From the NCBI RefSeq assembly GCF_000818015.1, contig NZ_CP007511.1:2094001-2158000 (forward strand): a stretch of DNA of 64,000 nucleotides, read 5' to 3'. The position numbers were made by a program, and so were the translations under genes. The notes below the pieces were generated by a model. It had not been told where the DNA came from. It ran no database searches and saw only the letters and a program-made list of their open reading frames with translations. Source of the DNA: Stutzerimonas balearica DSM 6083 (GTDB taxonomy: Bacteria; Pseudomonadota; Gammaproteobacteria; Pseudomonadales; Pseudomonadaceae). This document shows positions 30,297 to 38,631 of the stretch, piece after piece; the first letter of the stretch is position 1; every line of letters starts with the position of its first letter.

Positions 30297-31493
30297 ATGC
30301 GACCGCTCGCGATCCGCACCCTGTTTTCACTGATGGCGCTCGGCGGCGTGCTGACTTCCGTGCAGGCCGCCCCTCCCCCGGCGCCCGCACCGCTGGAGGT
30401 GCGCATCGGCTACCTGGGCTATCGGCCCGATCCCGGGCCGCTGCTTTCCAACGTCATCCCCGAACCTGCGGACGCCGGTCTGCGCGGCGCCGAGCTGGCG
30501 ATCACCGACAGCAACACCACAGGGCGCTTTCTCAAGCACAGTTACAGCCTGGAGGCGGTCAATGCAGAAGACCCCCAGGCGCTGCTCGCCGGCGCCCGCC
30601 GCCTGTACGAGGCCGGCTTGCGCCTGATGGTGGTCAACGCGCCGGCGCAGGAATTGCGCCAGCTCGCCGAGGCCTTTCCCGACGCGCTGCTGATGAATGC
30701 CGGCAGCGCCGACGATGCACTGCGTCAGGCCTGCCTGCCGAACGTGCTGCACACCTTGCCCAGCCGCAACATGCTGGCCGACGCGCTCGGCCAGTTTCTC
30801 GCCGCACGGCGCTGGAACCGCTGGCTGCTGATCGTCGGCAGCACGCCAGAGGATCAGGCGTACGCCGCGGCGCTCAAGCGTGCGGCCAAGCGTTTCGGCC
30901 ATCGCATCGTCGCCGAGAAGCCCTGGACGTTCGATAACGATCAGCGCCGCACGGCGCAGGCGGAAATGCCGTTGTTCACCCAGACCGCCGAGTACGACGT
31001 GGTGCTGGTGGCCGACGAACGTGGCGACTTCGGCGAGTACGTGCCCTACCAGACCTGGTATCCGCGGCCGGTGGCCGGTACCCAGGGCCTGACGCCGACC
31101 GGCTGGCACAAGACCGTCGAGACCTATGGCGCGGCACAGCTGCAGAATCGCTTCGAGGCGCATGCGGGGCGCTGGATGAACGACCGCGACTTTGCCGCCT
31201 GGATCGCGGTGCGCAGCCTTGCGGCTGCGGTCACCCGTCTCAGAACCACCGACGTGACAGAGCTGCGCGCGCTATCGCTTACCGATCAGCTGCCGCTCGA
31301 CGGCTTCAAGGGGCGCAAGCTGAGCTTTCGCCCCTGGGACGGCCAGCTGCGCCAACCCATCCCGCTGGTGCACCCGCGCGCGCTGGTTTCCACCTCCCCG
31401 CAGGAGGGCTTTCTGCACCCGACCAGCGAGCTGGATACCCTGGGCCTGGACGCGCCGGAAAGCCGCTGTCGGCTGAGCGAGGTGGGCTTGTGA
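30297..31493 (+). CDS. PQQ-associated ABC transporter periplasmic binding protein (PedB-like)
   Basis: This 398-residue type-1 periplasmic-binding-fold protein (branched-chain amino-acid-binding-like) has a signal peptide to about VQAAP. ATG 30297 is chosen for the GAGGAG ribosome-binding site 7 bases upstream. It heads a tight operon with a Sel1 protein, a beta-propeller, an ABC ATPase and a permease, the arrangement of the P. putida PedA1A2BC system, which is needed for lanthanide-dependent growth at low metal. Whether it binds a metal, PQQ or an alcohol-derived compound is not visible in the sequence. Confidence 0.85.
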   Translation: MRPLAIRTLFSLMALGGVLTSVQAAPPPAPAPLEVRIGYLGYRPDPGPLLSNVIPEPADAGLRGAELAITDSNTTGRFLKHSYSLEAVNAEDPQALLAGARRLYEAGLRLMVVNAPAQELRQLAEAFPDALLMNAGSADDALRQACLPNVLHTLPSRNMLADALGQFLAARRWNRWLLIVGSTPEDQAYAAALKRAAKRFGHRIVAEKPWTFDNDQRRTAQAEMPLFTQTAEYDVVLVADERGDFGEYVPYQTWYPRPVAGTQGLTPTGWHKTVETYGAAQLQNRFEAHAGRWMNDRDFAAWIAVRSLAAAVTRLRTTDVTELRALSLTDQLPLDGFKGRKLSFRPWDGQLRQPIPLVHPRALVSTSPQEGFLHPTSELDTLGLDAPESRCRLSEVGL

Positions 31494-31999
31494 GAGGCCC
31501 TGCCCAGCTTGCCGCGCTGGCGGGCCTGTTCGCGTTCCAAGGCAGCGCCGTAGCGGACGAGCTCGGCTACGAGGCCTACCTGGACAGCCCCAAGCGCATC
31601 AAGTGCCTGTATGGCTACGTCACCGCCAAGACCGGCAACTTCGATGCGGCCCGGGCGATCTTCGAAGACTGCGTGGCACGCTGGAACGACGTCTATTCAC
31701 TGATTTCGCTGGCGCAGATGTACGAAAGCGGCAGCGGCGTGCCGGTCGACCTTGGCAAGTCCGCCGAGCTGCTCAAACAGGCGGCGGCCCAGCCGGACGA
31801 CGCGAGCTACGTCAGCCTGGCGCGCTATCACTGGGGCGTCGCGCTCGCCGAGGGGCGTGGCGTCGCGCCTGATCTGGCACAGGCGCGCCATTGGCTTCGC
31901 CGTGCCGCCGAAGGTGGCCAGGAAGAAGCCCAGCAGTACCTCGCCGAGCTTGACCAGGGATCGCGTGCCGGCGATGCCGGTGCCGCCGCCAGACCCTAA
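31490..31999 (+). CDS. Exported Sel1-repeat protein
   Basis: This 169-residue protein has a signal peptide (to about SAVADE) and two or three Sel1/TPR-like repeats (LAQMYESGSGVPVDLGKSAELLKQAA; YHWGVALAEGRGVAPDLAQA, shown in part), which form helical protein-interaction solenoids. It starts with GTG overlapping the preceding stop codon (GTGA). It is inserted between the binding protein and the propeller of the ABC system, a position suggesting a periplasmic scaffold for that transporter. Its function is otherwise unknown. Confidence 0.82.
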   Translation: MRGPAQLAALAGLFAFQGSAVADELGYEAYLDSPKRIKCLYGYVTAKTGNFDAARAIFEDCVARWNDVYSLISLAQMYESGSGVPVDLGKSAELLKQAAAQPDDASYVSLARYHWGVALAEGRGVAPDLAQARHWLRRAAEGGQEEAQQYLAELDQGSRAGDAGAAARP

Positions 32000-32030
32000 C
32001 GACCAGACAAACAACAACAAGGACCACCAC

Positions 32031-33005
32031 ATGCCTCGCCACCCGCTCGCCGCTGCCGTTCTCTGCGCCCTGGGCTGTGCCCTGATCGGATCGGCGCATG
32101 CCGCCACGGCCTATGTGTCCAACGAAAAGGACGACAACATCAGCGTGATCGATCTCGATCGCATGGAGACGATCGAGACCATCGACGTCGGCATGCGCCC
32201 GCGCGGGCTGACGCTGTCGCACGACAACAAGCTGCTCTACGTCTGCGCGAGCGATTCCGACACCGTCCAGGTCCTGGACCTGGCGACCCGGCAGATCATC
32301 AAGCAACTGCCTTCGGGGGCGGACCCGGAGCAGTTCGCCCTGCACCCGAACAACAAATGGCTGTACATCTCCAACGAGGACGATGCGCTGGTCACCGTGG
32401 TGGATGTCGACAAGGAAGAGGTGCTCGCGCAGATCGACGTCGGCGTCGAACCGGAGGGCATGGCGGTCAGCCCGGACGGCAAGTGGGCGGTCAACACCAG
32501 CGAAACCACCAACATGCTGCACTGGATCGATACCGCCACCAACCAGCTGGTCGACAACACCCTGGTCGACCAGCGGCCACGGCACGTCGAGTTCACCCGC
32601 GACAGCAAGCAGCTCTGGGCCTCGGCCGAGATCGGCGGCACCGTCAGCGTGGTCGATGTCGACAGCCGGCAGATCCTCAAGACGCTCCACTTCCAGATCA
32701 AGGGCGTGCACCCGGACAAGGTGCAACCGGTCGGGGTCAAGCTGACCTCCGACGGCAAGTACGCCTTCGTCGCGCTGGGGCCGGCCAACCATGTCGCGGT
32801 CGTCGACGCGAAGACCTTCGAAGTGCTCGACTACCTGCTGGTCGGGCGCCGCGTCTGGCACATGGCTTTCACCCCGGACGAGCGCATGCTGCTGACCACC
32901 AACGGCGTCAGCGGCGACGTTTCGGTGATCGACGTGCCTTCGCTGAAGGTGACCAAGTCGATCAAGGTCGGCCGGTATCCGTGGGGCGTGGTGGTCAAGC
33001 CATGA
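32031..33005 (+). CDS. YVTN beta-propeller protein of the PQQ-associated ABC system (PedA2-like)
   Basis: This periplasmic protein of 324 residues has a signal peptide (to about SAHA-AT) and seven YVTN-type blades, seen as recurring VSNEKDDNISVIDL, VCASDSDTVQVLDL and VAVVDAKTF segments. Propellers of this family accompany quinoprotein systems but do not carry the PQQ-binding motifs. It overlaps the ATPase gene by 4 bases. It may act as an accessory binding or delivery protein. The ATG at 32031 begins the signal peptide; upstream in-frame codons lie within the Sel1 gene. Confidence 0.88.
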   Translation: MPRHPLAAAVLCALGCALIGSAHAATAYVSNEKDDNISVIDLDRMETIETIDVGMRPRGLTLSHDNKLLYVCASDSDTVQVLDLATRQIIKQLPSGADPEQFALHPNNKWLYISNEDDALVTVVDVDKEEVLAQIDVGVEPEGMAVSPDGKWAVNTSETTNMLHWIDTATNQLVDNTLVDQRPRHVEFTRDSKQLWASAEIGGTVSVVDVDSRQILKTLHFQIKGVHPDKVQPVGVKLTSDGKYAFVALGPANHVAVVDAKTFEVLDYLLVGRRVWHMAFTPDERMLLTTNGVSGDVSVIDVPSLKVTKSIKVGRYPWGVVVKP

Positions 33006-33814
33006 ACGCGCTGGAAGTCGAGGGCATCGGGTTCAACTACGGGGCCCGCCGCGCGCTGGATAACGTCGGCTTCGTGACCGAGCGCGGCCGCTTCACCGCC
33101 CTGCTCGGGCCCAACGGGGCGGGAAAGTCCACGCTCATCGCCCTGCTCACCCGCTTGTACGACCTGCAACAGGGCGAAATTCGCGTCGAGGGCTACAGCC
33201 TCAAGAGCCAGCCGCGCCAGGCCCTGCAACGCATGGGTGTGGTGTTCCAGCAGAGCACGCTGGACCTGGACCTGACCGTGGAACAGAACCTGCGCTACCA
33301 CGCCGCCCTGCATGGCTTGTCCAGCGCCAGGGCGCGCTTGCGCATCGACATGGAGCTCGAGCGGCAGACCCTCACCGAGCGCCGCCGCAGCAAGGTGCGC
33401 GAGCTCAACGGTGGCCATCGCCGGCGGGTGGAAATCGCCCGCGCCCTGCTTCATGAGCCCAGCGTGCTGCTGCTCGACGAAGCCAGCGCCGGGCTGGACC
33501 CGGCCAGCCGCCAGGGGCTCAACGATCATGTTCGCCAACTCTGCCGCGACGATGGCATGAGCGTGCTGTGGACCACTCACCTGCTCGACGAGGTGTTGGC
33601 CGACGATCACCTGCTGGTTCTTAAGCAGGGCCGGCTGGTGGCGCAGGGCCCGGCTGCCAGCCTGGTCGACGATGAGGAGGATCTGGCCGCCAGCTTCTCG
33701 CGGTTGACCGGCGAAGGCGTCGCCTCCACAAGCCGTGCGCGGCCGGTCGGCATGGCGGGCGTGCCCAGGGATACGGCGTCGCGTGACGCCACTGCTTCGC
33801 AGGTGCGCTCATGA
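33002..33814 (+). CDS. ABC transporter ATP-binding protein (PedA1-like)
   Basis: This 270-residue ATPase energises the transporter with the permease encoded next. Walker A is GPNGAGKS (36-43), Walker B is VLLLDEASAGLD, and the H-loop His lies in TTHLLDE. The signature motif is unusual, LNGGH instead of LSGGQ. After the nucleotide-binding domain there is an extra Ser/Ala/Arg-rich tail of about 40 residues. It overlaps both neighbours by 4 bases. Confidence 0.9.
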   Translation: MNALEVEGIGFNYGARRALDNVGFVTERGRFTALLGPNGAGKSTLIALLTRLYDLQQGEIRVEGYSLKSQPRQALQRMGVVFQQSTLDLDLTVEQNLRYHAALHGLSSARARLRIDMELERQTLTERRRSKVRELNGGHRRRVEIARALLHEPSVLLLDEASAGLDPASRQGLNDHVRQLCRDDGMSVLWTTHLLDEVLADDHLLVLKQGRLVAQGPAASLVDDEEDLAASFSRLTGEGVASTSRARPVGMAGVPRDTASRDATASQVRS

Positions 33815-34602
33815 ATGCCTATTGGGAATGTCTGCGCGGCATCGTGGCCCGCGAATGGCTGCGTTTCGTTCAACAGCGTTCGCGCTTTCTCAGCGCTCTG
33901 GTACGCCCGCTGCTCTGGCTGCTGGTGTTTGCCGCCGGTTTCCGTGCGGCGCTGGGCATCGCCATCATCGAGCCGTACGACACCTATATCACCTACGAGA
34001 CCTATATCGTCCCCGGCCTGGCCTGCATGATCCTGCTGTTCAACGGCATGCAGGGTTCGCTATCGATGGTCTACGACCGCGAGATGGGCAGCATGCGCGT
34101 GCTGCTGACCAGCCCCCTGCCCCGTGCTTTTCTGCTGGCGAGCAAGCTGCTGGCCACGGCCTTGATCTCGCTGCTGCAGGTCTATGCGTTCTTTGCCATC
34201 GCCTGGCTCTATGGCGTGCAGCCACCGGCGTCCGGCCTGCTCGTCGCACTGCCGGCGCTGCTGCTGGTGGCGCTGTTGCTCAGCGCGCTGGGCCTGCTGC
34301 TGTCCAACGGTATCCGGCAGCTGGAAAACTTCGCCGGGGTGATGAATTTCGTGATCTTTCCGATGTTCTTCCTCTCCTCCGCGCTCTATCCGCTGTGGAA
34401 GATGCGCGAAGCCAGCGAATGGCTGTACTGGATCTGCGCCGTGAATCCTTTCAGTCACGCCGTCGAACTGGTGCGTTTCGCGCTCTACGAGCAATTCAAC
34501 GCACTGGCGCTGGCTGTCTGCCTGGGGCTGACCCTGTTGTTCAGCCTGCTGGCGGTGCTGAGCTTCAACCCGCAGCACGCGGCGCTGCGTCGCGCTGCCT
34601 GA
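33811..34602 (+). CDS. ABC transporter permease (PedC-like, ABC-2 type)
   Basis: This inner-membrane protein of 263 residues has six predicted helices and the ABC-2 family layout, including PFSHAVELVRFALY near the C-terminus. ABC-2 permeases usually export, although the equivalent P. putida system is linked to lanthanide uptake or use, so direction is unsettled. It overlaps the ATPase gene by 4 bases and ends the operon. Confidence 0.9.
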   Translation: MNAYWECLRGIVAREWLRFVQQRSRFLSALVRPLLWLLVFAAGFRAALGIAIIEPYDTYITYETYIVPGLACMILLFNGMQGSLSMVYDREMGSMRVLLTSPLPRAFLLASKLLATALISLLQVYAFFAIAWLYGVQPPASGLLVALPALLLVALLLSALGLLLSNGIRQLENFAGVMNFVIFPMFFLSSALYPLWKMREASEWLYWICAVNPFSHAVELVRFALYEQFNALALAVCLGLTLLFSLLAVLSFNPQHAALRRAA

Positions 34603-34606
34603 ATTA

Positions 34607-34670
34607 CTACTTTCGTACCGCTTCGGCTGTCCAACGTAGGATTTGCACGGGGCGCCCATTGTTCTGTAAT
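34607..34670 (+). promoter_or_regulatory. Promoter of the CxxxCW gene with a degenerate CTAC-N4-GTAC site
   Basis: A sigma-70-like promoter, TTGCAC (34643-34648) and TGTAAT (34665-34670) with a 16-base spacer, precedes the CxxxCW gene. CTACTTTCGTACC at 34607-34619, matching the island dyad at 9 of 12 positions, centres about 65 bases upstream of the expected start point, a normal activator position. Confidence 0.5.
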
Positions 34671-34698
34671 CGCTCAACGAAAGGATGGGACCAGAACC

Positions 34699-35271
34699 AT
34701 GAGAATGCGGATGCTCACCGGCCTGCTGATGGCGCTTCCCCTGTTCGCTGCGGCTGCCGGCACCGGAGCTGCGGATGCTGCGCAGTTCTCCGCCGAAGGC
34801 TATCGGCAGGACCAGTACCGCAGCCCCACGCCCGATACGGCCGAAGGCGCGCGTACCCTGTCGACCGAGCAGCTCAAGGCGCTGCTCGAGCAGGAACCCA
34901 GGCCCGTACTCGTCGACGTTTACCGTCGCCAGTGGCTGGCCGGCCAGTTTATCGACAGCGAGCCGCATGCCAACCTGCCGGGCAGCATCTGGTTGCCGAA
35001 CACCGGTGATGGCAATCTGGCGCCGGAATGGGCAAGCTACTTCACACGCAATCTGCAGCAGGCCACCGGCGGCGATAAAGACCGGGCGCTGGTTTTCTAC
35101 TGTCGATCCGACTGCTGGCTGAGCTGGAATGCGTCGATGCGCGCACACCGGCTGGGTTACACGGACATCTACTGGTATCGGGATGGCGTGGACGCCTGGG
35201 AGCAGGCAGGCCTGCCACTGCAACCGGCGCGGCCCGTGCCGCTGGAGGCGACTGCCAGCGCCGCCCGATAA
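34699..35271 (+). CDS. PQQ-catabolism-associated CxxxCW rhodanese-like protein
   Basis: This 190-residue exported protein has a signal peptide (to about AAADA) and a rhodanese-like fold whose active loop carries C135-R-S-D-C139-W140. The family is found only with PQQ-dependent dehydrogenases and may handle sulfur or disulfides in the periplasm, perhaps with the SoxYZ-like carrier; that link is inference. The first of three closely spaced ATG codons (34699) is used; 34705 and 34711 are alternatives. Confidence 0.87.
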   Translation: MRMRMLTGLLMALPLFAAAAGTGAADAAQFSAEGYRQDQYRSPTPDTAEGARTLSTEQLKALLEQEPRPVLVDVYRRQWLAGQFIDSEPHANLPGSIWLPNTGDGNLAPEWASYFTRNLQQATGGDKDRALVFYCRSDCWLSWNASMRAHRLGYTDIYWYRDGVDAWEQAGLPLQPARPVPLEATASAAR

Positions 35272-35304
35272 GCTCACCATAATCACAACAAGAGGTGCCC
35301 AGCC

Positions 35305-35966
35305 TTGTACAAGATTCTCATAGCCGATGATCACCCGCTGTTTCGTGAGGCGATCCACAACGTCATCCGCGATGGCTTTCCCGACAGCGAAATTCTCGAA
35401 ACCGCCGATCTGGACAGCGCCCTGGCACTGACCCAGGAGCACGACGATCTCGACCTGGTACTGCTGGACCTGAACATGCCGGGCATGCACGGCCTCAACG
35501 GGCTGATCAACCTGCGCAACGAGGCCCCTACCATTCCGGTGGTGATCGTCTCGGCCGAGCAGGACAAGCAGATCGTCCTCCAGGCCATCACCTACGGCGC
35601 CGTGGGCTTCATCACCAAGTCCTCCCCGCGCGCACAGATGACCGAAGCCATCGAGCAGATCCTCAATGGCAACGTCTATCTGCCCTCGGACATCATCCGC
35701 AGCCAGAAGCCCACCACTCGCCACCATCACAGCGAGCCGTCGATTCCGCCGGAGCTGCTGCAAGCACTCACGCGCAAGCAGCTACTGGTGCTCGAAGCAT
35801 GACCAAGGGCGAATCGAACAAGCAGATCGCCTACAACCTCGACATCGCCGAGACCACGGTCAAGGCCCATGTCTCGGCCATCCTGCGCAAGCTGAACGTG
35901 CATAACCGCGTACAGGCCATTCTCTCGGCCAGCGATATCGACTTCTCCAGCTACCTGCGCCGCTGA
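35305..35966 (+). pseudogene. agmR: LuxR-family response regulator AgmR/ErbR (PedR1), split by a one-base deletion
   Basis: This is the activator of glycerol/ethanol metabolism genes in pseudomonads. TTG 35305 (AGAGGTG upstream) opens a receiver domain reading [13 protein letters not shown], with the phosphoacceptor in LLDLNMPG. After [10 protein letters not shown] the frame ends at a TGA (35800-35802). The helix-turn-helix continues intact in the -1 frame from ATG 35799 ([12 protein letters not shown] ... to 35966). Restoring one base at about 35797 yields LERMTKGES and a normal 220-residue protein. The two halves overlap as ATGA, so coupled translation of separate receiver and DNA-binding polypeptides is conceivable; no good ribosome-binding site is seen for the second. 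Confidence 0.85.
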
Positions 35967-35993
35967 ACAAGCCGCCGGCCGCCAGATTTCCCC

Positions 35994-36021
35994 AACCGCT
36001 GCCCCTGGCAGCGGTTTTTTT
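35994..36021 (+). terminator. Intrinsic terminator after agmR
   Basis: AACCGCTGCC-CCT-GGCAGCGGTT followed by seven T residues in all, 27 bases after the agmR stop. This is the clearest Rho-independent terminator of the island and separates it from the convergent nahK. Confidence 0.9.
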
Positions 36022-36045
36022 ATGCCGCCGCCAGGGCGTGTTGCA

Positions 36046-38631
36046 TCAGGCGGGAGCCTGACCGTGCTCGAGCAGGTGGCACATCGCGGTCTTCAACTTC
36101 ATCGGCCGTACCGGCTTGTGCATCAGCATGTAGCCGAGTTCGCGCACTTGCTGTTTCAGGTCGTTGCTGTAGTTGGCGGTGATCATCAACGCCGGTAACG
36201 GGCTGGCACGGCGGTCGTTCACCGTGGTGACGACGTCGATGCCGGTGTGCCCGTTGTCCAGGTGGTAGTCGGCGATCATCAGGTCGGCCTCGGCATGGAA
36301 GTTATCGACCTGGCGCGCCAGGTCTTCCTCCGAGAGCGCCGTGGTCACCACGCAGCCCCAGCCTTCGAGCAGGGTGCGCATGCCAGCACAGATCGCCGTG
36401 TCGTTGTCCAGCACCCAGACCCGCGCGCCGTGCAGGCGCTCGAGCGCGAGCTCCGCGGTGCCCGGCTCCGGGCGAGCCTTGGGCGCGCGTTTGGCCAGTG
36501 GTACTTCGATCGAGAACTTCGAACCACGCCCCGGCTGCGAACTGACCTGGATGCGATGCCCGAGCATGCGCGCGATCTTGTCGACGATCGCCAGCCCGAG
36601 TCCCAGGCCTCGGTCCTGATTGGGCCGCACGCCCTCGCCGCGCTTGAATTCCTGGAAGATCTCCTCGAGCTTGTCGCTCGCGATGCCGACGCCCGTGTCC
36701 CAGACTTCGATCGACAGGCTCTGGCGACGCCGCCGGCAGCCCAGCAGCACCCTGCCCTCCGGCGTATAGCGGATGGCATTGGTCAGCAGGTTGCGCAGAA
36801 TCCGCGCCAGGAGCTGGATGTCGCTACGCACCAGCGCTGAGCACGGAATGAAGTCCAGCACCAGGCGCTCGGCGCCGGCGATCTGGCGGAACTCCATGGC
36901 AAGGTTCTCGAGCAGTTCGCTGACGGCGAACGGCGCGATGTCCGGCTTGATCACCCCGGCGTCGAGCTTGGAGATATCCACCAGGGTGCCGAGCAGGTTC
37001 TCGACGTCTTCCAGTGAGTTGCTGATGTTGCGCACCAGCCCGCCGTTGGCCTGTGGTGTCGGCTGTTCCAGCAACGCGCTGGTAAACAGCCGCGCGGCGT
37101 TGAGCGGCTGCAGCAGGTCATGGCTGACCGCGGCAAGAAACTTGGTTTTCGACAGGTTGGCCAGCTCGGCCTCGCGCTTGGCCTCGCGCAGGCGTGCCTC
37201 GACGCTGCTGCGCTCGTCGATCTCGCGCAGCAGCTGGTCATTCAGGCTGGTCAGCTCGGCAGTGCGCTCGCGCACCCGCTGTTCGAGGTTCTGGTAGGCC
37301 TGGTGCAGCGCCTCGGCAGTGCGCCGGCGATCGGTGATGTCCTGGATCAGCACGAAGATGCCCGCCACCTCGCCGTTGGCCAGGCGATTGGGCACGTAGG
37401 AGCGCAGCATGTAGCGCTGCTGGCCGTTGTGGTTGCGCTCTGCCATCTCGAAGCTGACGCTTTCACCGGACAGCGCCCGGTCGATATAGGGCTCAAGCTG
37501 CCGCCAGTGTTCGCCACTGTGCACCTCACGCAGGCTCTGGCCGAGCATGCCGTCGCTCGGCCAGCGATACCACGCCTCATAAACCTTGTTGGTGAATTCG
37601 TAGGTCAGGTCCGAAGACACATAGGCGATCAGTGCAGGTACGTGGTCGGTGATCAGACGAATCCAGCGCTCGCTCTGGCGCAGGGCTTCGGCATGCCGAT
37701 AGCGCTCGGTGATGTCGGTGAAGGTATTGACGAAACCGCCGGTGGGCAGCTCGTGGGTACGAATTTCCAGCACGCGCCCATCGAACAGACGCTGCTCCAG
37801 CACCCTCACCGGCTGCCCGGCGCTGTCGAGCGTGTTGGGCGTCAGCAGGCTCAGTTCGCTGTCGACCATGACCTCGTCGAACGGTCGATGCGCTTCGATC
37901 GGCGCCAGGCCGCAAAGCTCGAGGAAACGGTGGTTCCACAGCTCCAGTGCACCCTCGGCGCTGACCATCGCCACGCCCTGCGACAGGCTGTCGACGGCTC
38001 GCTGCAGCAGGCGCGACTTCTGCGCCAGCGCCTGCTCGCGGCGCATGGTTTCACTGACCTTGACCTCGGTGATGTCGGTATAGAGCACCACCAGGCCGCC
38101 TTCCTGGGTCGGCCGCTCGCTGACCTGCACCCAGCGTCCGTTGTTGAGGCGGTACACGGTCGGCTCGTCACCCTTGCCGCGGTGTTCTTCGACGATCAGC
38201 CCGGTGCTTTCGGCCAGCCGGCGCACTTCGGCCAGGCGCGTTCCGGCATTGATGCGCGCGCGGGTACGGCTCCACAGCGACTTGAAGCGGCGATTGAACA
38301 GCACGATGCGCTGATCGCGGTCGAACAGCACGAAGGCGTCGGAAATGCTCTCGATGGCGTCGATAAGATGCTGATGCGCCGTCTCGGCGCGCAGGCGCGC
38401 GTCGCTGAGCAGACGGTTGCTGGCCTTGAGCTCGGCCATGGCCTGGTTCAGCGCATCGGTGCGCTCGCGGACCTGCTCGGCCAGCTCCACCGAATGCTGG
38501 AAGGCTGCATAGGACGCATCGCGCCCCGGGCCGCTGCTCTCGACGCGCTCGATCAGGGCGGCGTTGATGCGACGCAGTTTCTGGTTTTCGCGTTCGAGCT
38601 CGGCCAACCGGGCCAGCGGATCAACGGACAC
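36046..38631 (-). CDS. nahK: Hybrid sensor kinase NahK (NosP-associated)
   Basis: This soluble hybrid kinase of 861 residues has an N-terminal coiled coil, three PAS domains, a HisKA domain with FLAAVSHDLLQPLNAARLF, a HATPase and a C-terminal receiver (phosphoacceptor in MIADYHLDNG). In P. aeruginosa NahK is inhibited by NO-bound NosP and feeds phosphate to HptB, controlling biofilm dispersal. GTG 38631 is chosen because GGAGGA lies 4 bases upstream and the family begins near this point; a longer in-frame ATG at 38721 lies inside nosP. It overlaps nosP by 11 bases. It lies next to agmR as in P. aeruginosa and P. putida. Confidence 0.88.
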   Translation of the reverse strand: MSVDPLARLAELERENQKLRRINAALIERVESSGPGRDASYAAFQHSVELAEQVRERTDALNQAMAELKASNRLLSDARLRAETAHQHLIDAIESISDAFVLFDRDQRIVLFNRRFKSLWSRTRARINAGTRLAEVRRLAESTGLIVEEHRGKGDEPTVYRLNNGRWVQVSERPTQEGGLVVLYTDITEVKVSETMRREQALAQKSRLLQRAVDSLSQGVAMVSAEGALELWNHRFLELCGLAPIEAHRPFDEVMVDSELSLLTPNTLDSAGQPVRVLEQRLFDGRVLEIRTHELPTGGFVNTFTDITERYRHAEALRQSERWIRLITDHVPALIAYVSSDLTYEFTNKVYEAWYRWPSDGMLGQSLREVHSGEHWRQLEPYIDRALSGESVSFEMAERNHNGQQRYMLRSYVPNRLANGEVAGIFVLIQDITDRRRTAEALHQAYQNLEQRVRERTAELTSLNDQLLREIDERSSVEARLREAKREAELANLSKTKFLAAVSHDLLQPLNAARLFTSALLEQPTPQANGGLVRNISNSLEDVENLLGTLVDISKLDAGVIKPDIAPFAVSELLENLAMEFRQIAGAERLVLDFIPCSALVRSDIQLLARILRNLLTNAIRYTPEGRVLLGCRRRRQSLSIEVWDTGVGIASDKLEEIFQEFKRGEGVRPNQDRGLGLGLAIVDKIARMLGHRIQVSSQPGRGSKFSIEVPLAKRAPKARPEPGTAELALERLHGARVWVLDNDTAICAGMRTLLEGWGCVVTTALSEEDLARQVDNFHAEADLMIADYHLDNGHTGIDVVTTVNDRRASPLPALMITANYSNDLKQQVRELGYMLMHKPVRPMKLKTAMCHLLEHGQAPA

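Noticed and set aside
32368-32373. TGTACA inside the beta-propeller gene
   Set aside because: A single copy in coding sequence without a partner 12 bases away; not an operator.
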